Below the pieces are notes generated by a model. The model was not told the origin of the DNA and searched no databases. It saw nothing but the letters and a program-made list of their open reading frames with translations. This document shows, piece by piece, positions 25,319-33,443 of a DNA stretch of 64,000 nt. Each line of letters begins with the position of its first letter. The first letter of the stretch is position 1. This DNA comes from CAYQJS01 sp964417895 (lineage in GTDB: Bacteria > Chloroflexota > UBA6077 > SHYK01). The stretch covers positions 8,491 to 72,490 of the forward strand of contig CAYQJS010000025.1 in the NCBI GenBank assembly GCA_964417895.1. Direction: 5' to 3'. The translations under genes and the position numbers were made by a program.

Positions 25319-25558
25319 GCGGATCCCCACCACACGGTGCGCACCAACATGCTACACGAGGCGGACGGGGAAGGGACCGCCTGGGCTCTAGGCAGATTGC
25401 CGTTGGTTTTGTCTGCCGGCCAATGCTCTTTTCAGCTTATCATGGGCACGGGATAGCCTAGCAGCCAAGAGGAAGGCCAAAGGCTAAGCGCAATCGTCGG
25501 TAGTGGGCCAAGACCTTCCGGCTGAAGGCTGAATTCCTGGCTGTGGAGCCGCGTACTA
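25319..25558. other. Gap of 240 bp without a gene
   Basis: I see no RNA, repeat or ORF worth calling between the persulfide dioxygenase start and the DUF3303-like gene. A promoter for the dioxygenase gene must lie in the left part, but no clear -35/-10 pair stands out. Confidence 0.5.
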
Positions 25559-25873
25559 CTAAAACATGGTGGGTAGGGTGTCGGCCTTAGCCAAAGCTTC
25601 CTCAAGAGAATACGTGGCGTGTATCTTGACAGTGTTCCACTGAATGAGCCGGCTCTGCATTACGAACTCTCTAACAGCCTCTATGTCTGCGGCCTCGACT
25701 ATTCCCAATACAATGTGATCCCCGCCGAAGACCCTAATCGTGAGGATCTGTACCCCTAGTTTCTGGGCCAAAGTAGGCATCTGGCTAGCGCCCTGCTTCA
25801 TCAGCTCCCGGATCTTTGCGTTGGACGTGGGGCAGAGATCCGGCGTGTGCTCAGCAATCATCACGAACTGCAT
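25559..25873 (-). CDS. DUF3303-like small ferredoxin-fold protein
   Basis: This 104-aa protein begins MQFVMIAEHTPDLCPTSNAK. It has two beta-alpha-beta halves, with GVQILTIRVFGGDHIVLGIV in the middle and HATYSLEEALAKAD near the end. That is typical of dimeric alpha-beta barrel proteins such as DUF3303 or muconolactone isomerase-like domains. The biochemical role is unknown. A strong site (GGGAGG) precedes ATG 25873. It appears monocistronic. Confidence 0.65.
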   Translation of the reverse strand: MQFVMIAEHTPDLCPTSNAKIRELMKQGASQMPTLAQKLGVQILTIRVFGGDHIVLGIVEAADIEAVREFVMQSRLIQWNTVKIHATYSLEEALAKADTLPTMF

Positions 25874-25929
25874 GGGGACCTCCCTTCCGAATGACCTGAC
25901 TTTACTCGAATCGAACGCCAGCGCCTAGT

Positions 25930-25975
25930 AAGGATCTCCCGGGAGATGCTTCGCTCGCGCTCAGCATGACAGACG
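25930..25975. repeat. Dispersed repeat (TCTCCCGGGAGATGCTTCG core), second copy
   Basis: GGATCTCCCGGGAGATGCTTCGCTC followed by CAGCATGACAG matches the 12086-12150 element in the same orientation. Confidence 0.6.
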
Positions 25976-26003
25976 TGGATTGCGGCTCGATGGACGGTCC
26001 GGC

Positions 26004-26855
26004 TCAGCGAGCCTGGGCCGTGGCCGGCGCCCCGGAGGCCAGAAAGCGGGTGGCCAGTGCGACGAACTCCTCCTCGGCGTCCCACTGCACCAGGTGTTTG
26101 CAGCCGTCCGCGATGTGGAACTCAAGGCTCGGGTACAGCTCGCGGGCGCGCGCTATGCGCCTCGGCGGATCACCCCCGTCGTTGGCGCCGTAGAGGAAGA
26201 GTAGCGGCGCGCGAACCTCTGCCAGCCGCTGCCACAGGGGCGTCGCAGGCCCTCCCTGACCACCGCGACCGGCTTGGCGCCGCTGCTGGCTCGCTTCGTG
26301 GTTCTTACCAACGGCCATTCGCAGGCGCAGCTCCAGCACCTCCGGCGTGATCAGACTGTGGTTGAACAGCTGCTCCTCGAGGAGGGCGCGGGCATCCTCG
26401 ATGCTGGGCTCAGAGGTCGGCTCCGGATCACCCGGTACGCTGGCCTCACCCTCGGCGTCGGGCAGCGGTGGCAAAAGGCTTCGGGTGCCCAGCACCATGA
26501 GTCGAGAAACCCGCTCCGGATGGCGAAGCGCCAGGTCCATTGCCTGGCCGCCGGATGCGGAGTGGCCGACGATGGCGGCCTGCTCCAACCCGATTGCGTC
26601 CATGAACCTCGCGATGAAATCGCGTCGGTAGGCGGCGGTGGCGTCTGATGGATTGTCCGTGAGACCGAAACCGGGATGGTCGTAGGCGATGGCGCGCACG
26701 CCCGCGCGGGCGAGCCGTGGCAGGGTGCGCCTCCACACGTCGGCCGATGATCCGAAGGCTGCTCCATGGAGCAGGAGGACGGCGGGCCCGGTGCCATCCT
26801 CGAGGTAGCGGGTGTTGAGGCCGTCGACGCGAACGAACCGATCATCGAGCGCCAT
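26004..26855 (-). CDS. Alpha/beta hydrolase fold protein
   Basis: This 283-aa serine hydrolase has its oxyanion-hole motif LLLHGAAFG (about residues 27-35). The nucleophile is in GHSASGGQAM (Ser about 99), a likely catalytic Asp in LYGANDGGDP and the His in GCKHLVQWD (about 257). It could be an esterase, lactonase or C-C bond hydrolase; the substrate is not readable. ATG 26855 (MALDDRF) overlaps the end of the siroheme synthase gene by 14 bp, so it is probably the last gene of the cysI operon. A functional link with sulfur assimilation is not obvious. Confidence 0.85.
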   Translation of the reverse strand: MALDDRFVRVDGLNTRYLEDGTGPAVLLLHGAAFGSSADVWRRTLPRLARAGVRAIAYDHPGFGLTDNPSDATAAYRRDFIARFMDAIGLEQAAIVGHSASGGQAMDLALRHPERVSRLMVLGTRSLLPPLPDAEGEASVPGDPEPTSEPSIEDARALLEEQLFNHSLITPEVLELRLRMAVGKNHEASQQRRQAGRGGQGGPATPLWQRLAEVRAPLLFLYGANDGGDPPRRIARARELYPSLEFHIADGCKHLVQWDAEEEFVALATRFLASGAPATAQAR

Positions 26856-28320
26856 GGCTTGCCTCCACGAGTTGTCTGTCTGTCGCCCACCACGCCAGCC
26901 GCTCCGCCAGCGAGGCCACCTCACCTATCACCGTGGTAGCGGGCGCGCGAACGTCCGCCTGGCGCGCGCGCTCCGCGATATCAGAGAGGCTCCCCTCCAC
27001 GACGCGCTGGCCGCTAGTGGTGCCGCATTGTATGACAGCCGCGGGCGTCCGCGGGGACAAGCCGGCGGCCAGCAGGCGCGAGCACACGCCGGCCAGCGTC
27101 TCGACGCCCATCAGCAGCACCAGCGTGCCACCCACGCGGGCCAGTGCGTCCCAGTCGATGTCGCCACCCGGCTTCCCGGGATCTTCGTGGCCCGTGACAA
27201 CCGTGAACGCGGAGGATAGCCCACGGTGTGTGACGGGGATGCCCGCGTAGGCGGGCACGGCGATGGCGGCGCTGACGCCTGGGACGACAGTGCATGGAAT
27301 ACCGGCGGCGGCCGCCGCCAGTGCCTCCTCGCCCCCGCGGCCAAAGACGAAGGGGTCACCCCCCTTCAGCCGCACGACCGTCGCACCGGCGCGCGCTTCG
27401 TGGCACAACAACCCGTTGATCTCCCTCTGAGACATCGGCGTACCGCCTCGCCCTTTGCCCACGTACACCAGGCGGGCATGGGGCGACGCCCAGTCGAGCA
27501 GGGCGGGGTTGGCCAGCCGGTCGTACACCACGAGATCGGCCTCGGCCAGGGCATCGCGCCCGGCGAGCGTGAGGAGCCCCGGGTCGCCGGGCCCCGCCCC
27601 CACCAGGACGATGCGGCCTCGACGGTTAGGCCCCCGCACCCCAACCCTCTCCCCCAGGATTGGGGGAGAGGGCTGGGGTGAGGGGGCCGCTCCGCGGGGG
27701 TGGAGCGCCCGCCGAATGTGGCGCTTCGCCGTCTCCAGATCGCCGTCGCGCACCAGATGAAGGGCTACCTCGTCGATTGCGGATTGCCACGACTCAGGGT
27801 CGACGCGGGTTCCCGCGGCGCGCAGCTCTCCCCGGATGGCCGCTAGCACCTCCGCGAGTGCCCCGTACTCGGGCGGGACCGCGCGTTCGAGCAGCTCGCG
27901 GAGGTGGCGCGCCAGCGCCGGGCTGCGGCCCCCCGTGGTCACGGCGACTTGCACGTCTCCCCTGCGCACGACGGCCGGCATGATGAAGTCACAGTGGGCA
28001 GGGTCGTCCGCGGCATTGACGAGCACGCGCCGCTGGCGGGCGTCCGCGGCGACGCGGCCGTTGACCGCCGGGTCATTGGTAGCAGCGATCACGAGAAAGG
28101 CGTCGTCCAGGTCAGCCGGCAGATACGCCCGCCGATGGGTCTCGAGCCCGCGCACCAGCGCGATGGCTTCGGTCTCAGCGGAGAAGCGCGGCGCCACGAT
28201 CGCGACCGTGGCGCCGGCCTCACATAGGGCCTCGATCTTGCGGGCGGCAACGCTGCCGCCGCCCACGACGAGACAGCGGCGAGCCGCGAGGTCGAGAGCC
28301 ACGGGAAAGTACGCGCTCAT
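26842..28320 (-). CDS. cysG: Siroheme synthase: precorrin-2 dehydrogenase/ferrochelatase fused to uroporphyrinogen-III C-methyltransferase
   Basis: This CysG-like fusion (492 aa) makes siroheme for sulfite reductase. The N-terminal domain (about 1-210) has CLVVGGGSVAARKIEAL for NAD binding and TTGGRSPALARHLR. The C-terminal SUMT domain (about 238-485) has VGAGPGDPGLLTL, VYDRLANPALLDW, RLKGGDPFVFGRGGEE and VVPGVSAAIAVPAYAG. Between them, about residues 212-235 are encoded by one of the window's palindromic repeats (27630-27692), read as PSPQPSPPILGERVGVRG. The repeat is therefore inserted in frame in a linker. The gene follows cysI on the same strand. Confidence 0.93.
   Translation of the reverse strand: MSAYFPVALDLAARRCLVVGGGSVAARKIEALCEAGATVAIVAPRFSAETEAIALVRGLETHRRAYLPADLDDAFLVIAATNDPAVNGRVAADARQRRVLVNAADDPAHCDFIMPAVVRRGDVQVAVTTGGRSPALARHLRELLERAVPPEYGALAEVLAAIRGELRAAGTRVDPESWQSAIDEVALHLVRDGDLETAKRHIRRALHPRGAAPSPQPSPPILGERVGVRGPNRRGRIVLVGAGPGDPGLLTLAGRDALAEADLVVYDRLANPALLDWASPHARLVYVGKGRGGTPMSQREINGLLCHEARAGATVVRLKGGDPFVFGRGGEEALAAAAAGIPCTVVPGVSAAIAVPAYAGIPVTHRGLSSAFTVVTGHEDPGKPGGDIDWDALARVGGTLVLLMGVETLAGVCSRLLAAGLSPRTPAAVIQCGTTSGQRVVEGSLSDIAERARQADVRAPATTVIGEVASLAERLAWWATDRQLVEASHGAR
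27630..27692. repeat. Palindromic repeat inside the siroheme synthase coding sequence
   Basis: CCCCAACCCTCTCCCCCAGG and its mirror GGGGGAGAGGGCTGGGG face each other around 27658. The element is inside the cysG-type reading frame, adds about 21 codons between two domains and causes no frameshift. It belongs to the same family as the intergenic copies. Confidence 0.8.
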
Positions 28321-28331
28321 GGGTCGAGCCG

Positions 28332-28441
28332 CTCCGCACCCCCCTTGCGGGGGAGGCGCGGCAAGGGGGGTGAACCGCGCGTTCTCGGTCCACCCCCTCC
28401 CCGCTTGAGGGGGAGGGTTGGGGAGGGGGGTGAATCTAGGG
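28332..28441. repeat. GC-rich palindromic repeat between cysG and cysI
   Basis: CACCCCCCTTGCGGGGGAGG (from 28339) and CCACCCCCTCCCCGCTTGAG with GGGGGAGGGTTGGGG form two hairpin units in the 131-bp intergenic space. It is the same family as the copy inside the neighbouring cysG gene. Confidence 0.75.
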
Positions 28442-28451
28442 TCATCTTGGG

Positions 28452-30185
28452 CTACCGGGCCCCCGCGAGCTGCGCTTCAGGGAACGCCACCGAGCGCAGC
28501 CGATCGATGCCGATGCGGTGGCAGAAGTCTCCGAACCCCTCGGCTGGCTCTCGTTCGTCCCGGAAGAGGAGGAAGAGCGGACGAAGCCGCTCCGCCAGCT
28601 GATTGCCCGGCACCATGTCGGCCAGAAGCTGGTTGAGGCGAGTTCCCTCGAAGTCGCCGCCGACGTACATCTGGTACTTGCCTATGGTCCGGCCGACGAA
28701 CCCGATATCGCCGAGGTAGGGGCGGGCGCAGCCGTTCGGGCAACCCGTCATGCGCACGCTCAGCCGCTGGTCGGCCAGCCCCAGCTCCGACAGCGTCGCC
28801 TCAATGCGGCGGATGACGGACGGCAGGGCCCGTTCAGATTCGGCCAGCGCCAGGCCGCAGGTGGGAACGGCCGGGCATGCCATGGAGTGCCGCAAGGCCT
28901 TGGAGAGCTCGCCGGCGAGCAGCACGCCGTGGTCGCGCAACAGGTTCTCGACGGTGGAGCGCTTGTCCTCTTCGATGTCGGTGAAGAGCACGTTCTGGCT
29001 CGGGCTCAGAACGATGCCTGGCTTGAAGCGTTTGGCCATCTCTCGAAAGGCCGTCTTGTAACGGAAGCCGCCCACATCCTGGATGCGGCCGTTCTCGACG
29101 AAGACCCCCAGGAACCAGCGTCCGTCGTGCTGCTGTCGCCATCCGACGTGGTCGCCGGTGCCCTCCCAGTGCAGTGCGCGTGGGGGCGCCAAGCGGCGGC
29201 CGAGGCGGCGCTCCATCTCCTCACGGAACCAGTCGAGCCCTCGGTCCTCCACCAGATACTTCATGCGGGCGTGCCGGCGGTTTTTCCGATCGCCGTTGTC
29301 GCGCTGGATGCGCAGGATGGTGAGGAATGTGTCCAGCGCGTCGTCGGGTTCGACGAAACAGATGGGGTCGCCCGTACGCGGGTGCGTGGCCTTGTCGGTG
29401 TGGGTCATGCCCATCCCACCGCCCACCAGCACGGTGAAGCCGGCTAGGCGCGCGCCGTCGAGGTGGGCCACCATGCCGATGTCCTGTGAGTAGACGTCGA
29501 TGCAGTTGTCACCCTCGACGGCGAGGCCCGCTTTGAATTTGCGAGGCAGATAGGTGTCGCCGTACAGCGGCTCGATTTCCTGTTCCGTGGAGACGAGCTT
29601 CTCGTGGTCGAGCCAGATCTCGTGGTAGGCGCGCGTGCTGGGGAGGGTGTGGTCGCTCAACATGTGCGCATAGCGCTGCACCTCGGAGGCCGCCCCGGTC
29701 TGGTCGGGGGCAGGGCAGGCCATCAGGTTGCGCTCCACGTCGCCGCAGGCGCCAAGGGTCGTCACCAACGCATCGTTGATCTCGCGGATGGTCCGCTTGA
29801 GGTTGACCTTGCCCACGTGGTGAAGCTGGAAGCACTGGCGCGTGGTGACGCGCAGCGTGTTGTTGGCGTACCGCTCGGCGATATCGTCGAAGGCCAGATA
29901 TTGCTCGGGCGTGAGGGCGCCCCCGGGGATTTTGGCGCGGATCATCATGATCCACTCTTTTTCGCGCCCCTGCTTGCGGGCGAGAGCGCGCCGGTCTCGA
30001 TCCTCCTGCTGGTAAACACCGTGAAACTTCAGAAGCTGGTACTCGCCTTCGGAAAAACGAGACGCGTCGCTCTCGAGGGTCTCCCTCACGGTCCCCCTGA
30101 GGTGCTGGCTCTGCTCCTTGAGGATCTCGACGCCTGACCGCTCGCCGGCGACGTCATCGGTCTGCTCGACATCATCCTCTGACAT
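28452..30185 (-). CDS. cysI: Assimilatory-type sulfite reductase hemoprotein
   Basis: This 577-aa siroheme/[4Fe-4S] protein reduces sulfite to sulfide with six electrons. Two repeated ferrite-reductase halves are visible. TLRVTTRQCFQLHHVGK binds siroheme. The cluster/siroheme Cys motifs are CPAVPTCGLA (about residue 438) and TGCPNGCARPYLGDIGFVG (about 483). It starts MSEDDVEQT after GGAGGGGG. Downstream on the same strand are the siroheme synthase and a hydrolase. A partner flavoprotein is not present, so the electron donor (ferredoxin or a distant CysJ) is unknown. Confidence 0.93.
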   Translation of the reverse strand: MSEDDVEQTDDVAGERSGVEILKEQSQHLRGTVRETLESDASRFSEGEYQLLKFHGVYQQEDRDRRALARKQGREKEWIMMIRAKIPGGALTPEQYLAFDDIAERYANNTLRVTTRQCFQLHHVGKVNLKRTIREINDALVTTLGACGDVERNLMACPAPDQTGAASEVQRYAHMLSDHTLPSTRAYHEIWLDHEKLVSTEQEIEPLYGDTYLPRKFKAGLAVEGDNCIDVYSQDIGMVAHLDGARLAGFTVLVGGGMGMTHTDKATHPRTGDPICFVEPDDALDTFLTILRIQRDNGDRKNRRHARMKYLVEDRGLDWFREEMERRLGRRLAPPRALHWEGTGDHVGWRQQHDGRWFLGVFVENGRIQDVGGFRYKTAFREMAKRFKPGIVLSPSQNVLFTDIEEDKRSTVENLLRDHGVLLAGELSKALRHSMACPAVPTCGLALAESERALPSVIRRIEATLSELGLADQRLSVRMTGCPNGCARPYLGDIGFVGRTIGKYQMYVGGDFEGTRLNQLLADMVPGNQLAERLRPLFLLFRDEREPAEGFGDFCHRIGIDRLRSVAFPEAQLAGAR

Positions 30186-30298
30186 GGCCCCCTCCGGGCT
30201 GGCAACGATTTGTCGATAAATTCTACTGACAAACTAGGAAATACTATGATAGGCGCTCGTCACCCAACTGGTCAAGGCATCCCGGTTGCGCGGGGACG
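30186..30298 (-). promoter_or_regulatory. Probable promoter region of the cysI operon
   Basis: This AT-rich stretch contains, on the minus strand, TTTGTC and GACAAA separated by 13 nt (about 30209-30233) with TAGAAT between them. An inverted repeat bracketing a -10-like box suggests a regulated promoter. No regulator family can be named with confidence. Confidence 0.35.
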
Positions 30299-30308
30299 CC
30301 ATATATGG
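30299..30308. promoter_or_regulatory. Palindrome CCATATATGG upstream of the VapBC-like pair
   Basis: A perfect 10-bp palindrome, followed at once by a second partial copy (TATATGG), lies 12 bp before the antitoxin ATG. RHH antitoxins bind short palindromes of this kind, so it is a plausible auto-repression operator. Confidence 0.45.
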
Positions 30309-30320
30309 TATATGGTGCTC

Positions 30321-30545
30321 ATGGACAAGACAACGCTGTACCTGCCGGATGAGTTGAAGCGAGCCCTTCGGGACGCGGCGCGCCGCCTTGGCCGCGCGCA
30401 AGCCGATCTCGTGAGAGAAGCGCTCGCCACGTACTTGCGCGCTCAGCCGAAGCCTCTCCCGCGCTCTCTTGGCGCCGGCGCCGACGGGGAGGTGGCTGCT
30501 CGGGACAGCGAAGCGTGGCTGCGGTCACAGTGGAACCGCTCCTGA
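30321..30545 (+). CDS. Ribbon-helix-helix antitoxin (VapB/CopG-like)
   Basis: This 74-aa protein has an N-terminal RHH domain: strand MDKTTLYLPDE, then LKRALRDAARRLG and AQADLVREALATYLR (residues 1-40). A C-terminal tail contacts the toxin. The start ATG 30321 lies just after the palindrome. It overlaps the PIN gene by 31 bp. It should bind its promoter and hold the PIN RNase inactive. Confidence 0.82.
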   Translation: MDKTTLYLPDELKRALRDAARRLGRAQADLVREALATYLRAQPKPLPRSLGAGADGEVAARDSEAWLRSQWNRS

Positions 30546-30943
30546 TCACCCTGGACACCTCCGGCCTCCTCGCCCTGGTCAATCGCGAGGACCCTGACCA
30601 CCTGCGCTGCCGCCAGGCTCTGAGGACCGATCCAGGGCCCTGGTTCGTCCCGGCCGGTATCCTGGCGGAGATCACCTACATGATCGAGCAGCGTCTCGGA
30701 CTCGCTGTGCTCGACCTGTTCCTGTCCGACCTTGAGTCCGGCGCGTATATGCTCGAATGCGGGGACGCTGACCTCCCGCGCATCCGTACCCTCGTTCGGC
30801 GGTATGCCGATCTCCCACTTGGATTCGCCGACGCCGCAGTCGTCGCGTGCGCCGAGCGGAGCGGTGGACGGGTCCTCACTCTGGACCTGAGGGACTTCGG
30901 GATTGTCGCCCGCGAGGGCAAGATTCAGGTGCTGCCCGAGTAG
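30515..30943 (+). CDS. PIN-domain ribonuclease toxin (VapC-like)
   Basis: This 142-aa PIN protein has its acidic metal-binding residues in place: Asp in LITLDTSGLLAL (about 13), Glu in ILAEITYMIE (about 51), and Asp in LPLGFADAAVVACAE and LTLDLRDFG. VapC toxins cleave tRNA or rRNA. GTG 30515 is the first in-frame start and overlaps the antitoxin; GTG 30530 is an alternative. It forms the second gene of a two-gene module. A second, different PIN-like module starts 160 bp downstream. Confidence 0.83.
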   Translation: MAAVTVEPLLITLDTSGLLALVNREDPDHLRCRQALRTDPGPWFVPAGILAEITYMIEQRLGLAVLDLFLSDLESGAYMLECGDADLPRIRTLVRRYADLPLGFADAAVVACAERSGGRVLTLDLRDFGIVAREGKIQVLPE

Positions 30944-31104
30944 ACCACGCCAGATGGAAGTGCGTACTCGACGTCTGGGAGGGTCTGCCGGCAAGCCGCA
31001 CGCCGCGCTACGCATCTCACCTCCTGCGATGGTATCTGCCAGTGCTCGAGGGTCCTCTCGGGCCCCGAGTGCTAGAATCCGACGACCCAAGGCGAGAGGA
31101 GACG

Positions 31105-31389
31105 ATGGCCCGCACCAGTCGTAGGAGCAAGCTGAGCGACGTCGAACTTGTCGAGCGCTTCATCGACCAAGATGTCGACCACTATCCAGGCGGCCGCGCC
31201 GACGCGCGCCTGCATGACTCGGGTGTCTCGGTCTGGGCGATTGTTGCCTTCCTTCGGGTATACGACAACGACCACCACAGGGTGGCCGAGCATTTCGACC
31301 TTTCGCATGAGGAGGTCGAGGCTGCACTTGTCTACTATCGGCTCAACAAGCCCTACGTCGACGCGCGCATTACACTCAACGAAGCCTAG
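31105..31389 (+). CDS. DUF433-like small protein (partner of PIN-like gene, second module)
   Basis: This 94-aa protein has SVWAIVAFLRVYDNDHHRVA followed by EHFDLSHEEVEAALVYYRLN. It is a short winged-helix-like pattern of the DUF433 type, although the classical GT-R-PV start is missing, so it is a divergent member. ATG 31105 has AGAGGAG upstream. It lies 8 bp before the PIN-like gene. The order (DUF433 first, PIN-like second) matches the module at 3582-2742, and the same antitoxin role is inferred. Confidence 0.65.
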   Translation: MARTSRRSKLSDVELVERFIDQDVDHYPGGRADARLHDSGVSVWAIVAFLRVYDNDHHRVAEHFDLSHEEVEAALVYYRLNKPYVDARITLNEA

Positions 31390-31397
31390 GGCCCGGC

Positions 31398-31823
31398 TTG
31401 GTCAGCCTCTACCTTGACCACAATGTGTCCTTGCACCTCGCATCCCCCCTGCGAGCCGCTGGTCACGATGTCGTCAGCGCCCGCGACCTCAATCGGATCA
31501 GGCTGTCCGACGACGCGCAGCTGCTCAGTGCTGTTCGTTTGGCGCGGATTCTGGTTACCCATAATCGGCGCGACTTCCTTCTGCTGCATGAAGCCTGGAT
31601 AGCCTGGCCGGCCGCGCTCGGCGCGGCATTTCCAGCGCATCGGGGTATCCTGGTGCTCGACGCCGCCTCAGACCGGATGCTCGCTACCATCGTGAGCGAC
31701 TTCCTCTCCGCTGGTGCCTACGAAGATCTGTCGAATAGCCTCCTGTGGTGGCACGGGCCCGATGGGTGGTTCCGCCGTCGCACTGGAGTCGGATGGGAGC
31801 CCGACCGTTCGACCACGATGTAG
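31398..31823 (+). CDS. DUF5615-type PIN-like protein (second module)
   Basis: This 141-aa protein starts from TTG at 31398: MVSLYLDHNVSLHLASPLRA, very like MVALYLDD of the first module. The second acidic/polar motif is ILVTHNRRDFLLLHEAW. The C-terminal 30 residues contain WWHGPDGWFRR and look accessory. TTG is favoured because it gives the family N-terminus. It is a likely Mg-dependent nuclease toxin. Its sequence differs enough from the 2742-3134 copy that the two modules probably do not cross-neutralise. Confidence 0.72.
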   Translation: MVSLYLDHNVSLHLASPLRAAGHDVVSARDLNRIRLSDDAQLLSAVRLARILVTHNRRDFLLLHEAWIAWPAALGAAFPAHRGILVLDAASDRMLATIVSDFLSAGAYEDLSNSLLWWHGPDGWFRRRTGVGWEPDRSTTM

Positions 31824-32052
31824 GAAGAGAGCCTGTTCGGCTGCTGCTTGACGGGTTCGGGCGCGAACGGTTCCTCACTTCCCAAGTCGCAAGAGGATGT
31901 CGCTATATTGAGGGTTACCCTGATGGCATGGGGCCAGCTCAAAATCTCTCGTCGGGCTCCCCATTTTATGCGCAGCTGCGCCGCTGCTATAGGCTTTGAC
32001 GCGTTCTTATTAGCCTGCGTATGCTTCCCTACGTACGCAAGAAGGGATTGCC

Positions 32053-32274
32053 GTGCCGAGAGGCCTCGTGCTTGCTGCCTTGTTGGGCGCCGTCGGCGCG
32101 CTCGTGTACAGCCCTGACCTGCGCCGCCTGGCCGGCGAGTGGGCCCGCGATTGCTCCGACCGCCTCATCATGCTGGCGCTGCGGGCGACGTCCGGTTTCG
32201 CCGACGACGTGCCAGGGCGCATCGTCGAGGAAGAGCGGGACCGGCGCCTCCGTTGGCGCCGCACGAGGCAATAG
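32053..32274 (+). CDS. Small membrane-associated protein of unknown function
   Basis: This 73-aa ORF starts from GTG 32053 behind GAAGGGA. It has a hydrophobic N-terminus (GLVLAALLGAVGALVYSP, residues 4-21) and a charged helical remainder rich in Arg. It could be a small YtxH-like envelope protein, but there is no diagnostic motif. The stretch before it (31824-32052) shows nothing I can support. The gene ends in the CAATAGGCA repeat. Confidence 0.45.
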   Translation: MPRGLVLAALLGAVGALVYSPDLRRLAGEWARDCSDRLIMLALRATSGFADDVPGRIVEEERDRRLRWRRTRQ

Positions 32275-32455
32275 GCACGGGGCAATAGGCACCAGGGGCG
32301 AGAGGATGAGGAGCCGGCTCGGGCAGGACCCGCTGGAACCGCGATGAGCGTTGGGTGGGACCGCGGCTTTTCGTCACCCGGCGCCCGCCTCTATTGCCTG
32401 TTGCCTCTTGCCCATTGCCACATCCCTTGCCTATTGCCTATTGCCTATTGCCTAT
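32266..32455. repeat. CAATAGGCA-type short tandem repeat clusters
   Basis: GGCAATAGGCACGGGGCAATAGG lies near 32268-32290. At 32391-32455 the complement occurs as tandem ATTGCCT units (CTATTGCCTATTGCCTATTG near 32431). A third patch (AAGGCAATAGGCAACAGG) lies at 33610-33627. The second patch runs directly into the start codon of the flavoprotein gene, leaving no room for a ribosome site. Confidence 0.75.
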
Positions 32456-33443
32456 GTTGAATGGTCGTCAGCGCATCCTCGTGCTGGGCGGCGGCAGCGG
32501 TGGGCTCGTGGCCGCCACCCAGCTGGGTCGCCGCCTGGGGCGCGAACACCAGATCGTGCTGGTGGACCGCAGCCCGGACCACGTGTACATGCCCTCGCTT
32601 CTCTTCTTGATGGTCGGCCAGCGGCGGCCGGAGGACATTACGCGCAAACTGAAGCGCCTGGAGCGCCGCGACGTGTCGGTCGTACAGTCGGAGATCGAAG
32701 GGATCGATCCGGACCGTCGGGAGGTCCGACTCCGCGACCGCACCCTTGCCTACGACCACCTCGTTGTCTCCCTCGGCATGCAGCCAGCGCCGGACCAGAT
32801 CCCCGGGTTCGCCGAAGGCGCTGACCACGCTTGGGAGATGGGCGCGGCGTTGCGATTGCAGCGGAAGCTCGCCGCGTTTCAGGGTGGTCGCGTCGTCATC
32901 GGTGTTCCCCCCGGCCCGTACCGCTGCCCGCCTGCTCCCTACGAGACCCAATATCTCCTGCACAACTACTTCGTCGAGCGGGGGATCCGCGACCGCGTGG
33001 AAATGGAGTTCTTCACGCGCGACCCCGCCCCCCGCGGGCCGGCACACGATCCGTCGGTCTGGATGGACGCCCAGGCTCGCCAGTGCGGCATCGCCCAGCA
33101 TTATTCCTTTTTCGTGGAGGCTGTTGATCCTGACGAGCGCGTCGTCCACGGTAGGTACGGCCTGGATCTCGCATACGACCTCCTTTTCATGATTCCGCCA
33201 CACCAGCCTGCCCAGGTCCTGGTCGACAGTCGCATGGCGGACAGTCTGGCGGGCGTGCGCGTCGACTACGACACGCTGGCAACGCGCTGGGACAACGTGT
33301 ACGCCATAGGCGACTGCGCGGATATGCCGGCGTCCAAGGCCGGCGTCGTTGCGCACCAGGAGGCCGAGGTCGTGGCGCACAACATCGACGTGGCCATCAC
33401 CGGCCGCGGCGATCCGACGACCCTGCGCCTCCACACTATGTGA
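32454..33443 (+). CDS. Sulfide:quinone reductase-like FAD oxidoreductase (interrupted by TGA)
   Basis: This pyridine-nucleotide-disulfide oxidoreductase-fold protein begins ILVLGGGSGGLVAATQLG (FAD Rossmann motif, residues 8-25). It continues with SPDHVYMPSLLFLMVG and ends its FAD domain with NVYAIGDCADMPASKAGVVA. Cys residues near GPYRCPPAPYE (about 161) and DAQARQCGIA (about 210) resemble redox-active positions of SQR-type enzymes. It would oxidise sulfide and pass electrons to quinone. The frame stops at TGA 33441-33443, but the same frame continues in conserved style to 33605 (separate entry). The start is ATG 32454, at the edge of a repeat and without a ribosome site. Confidence 0.8.
   Translation: MLNGRQRILVLGGGSGGLVAATQLGRRLGREHQIVLVDRSPDHVYMPSLLFLMVGQRRPEDITRKLKRLERRDVSVVQSEIEGIDPDRREVRLRDRTLAYDHLVVSLGMQPAPDQIPGFAEGADHAWEMGAALRLQRKLAAFQGGRVVIGVPPGPYRCPPAPYETQYLLHNYFVERGIRDRVEMEFFTRDPAPRGPAHDPSVWMDAQARQCGIAQHYSFFVEAVDPDERVVHGRYGLDLAYDLLFMIPPHQPAQVLVDSRMADSLAGVRVDYDTLATRWDNVYAIGDCADMPASKAGVVAHQEAEVVAHNIDVAITGRGDPTTLRLHTM

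Noticed and set aside
32391..32455. CRISPR-like array of ATTGCCT units
   Set aside because: Units are 7-10 bp without spacers; a simple tandem repeat. No cas genes or CRISPR arrays are visible anywhere in the window.
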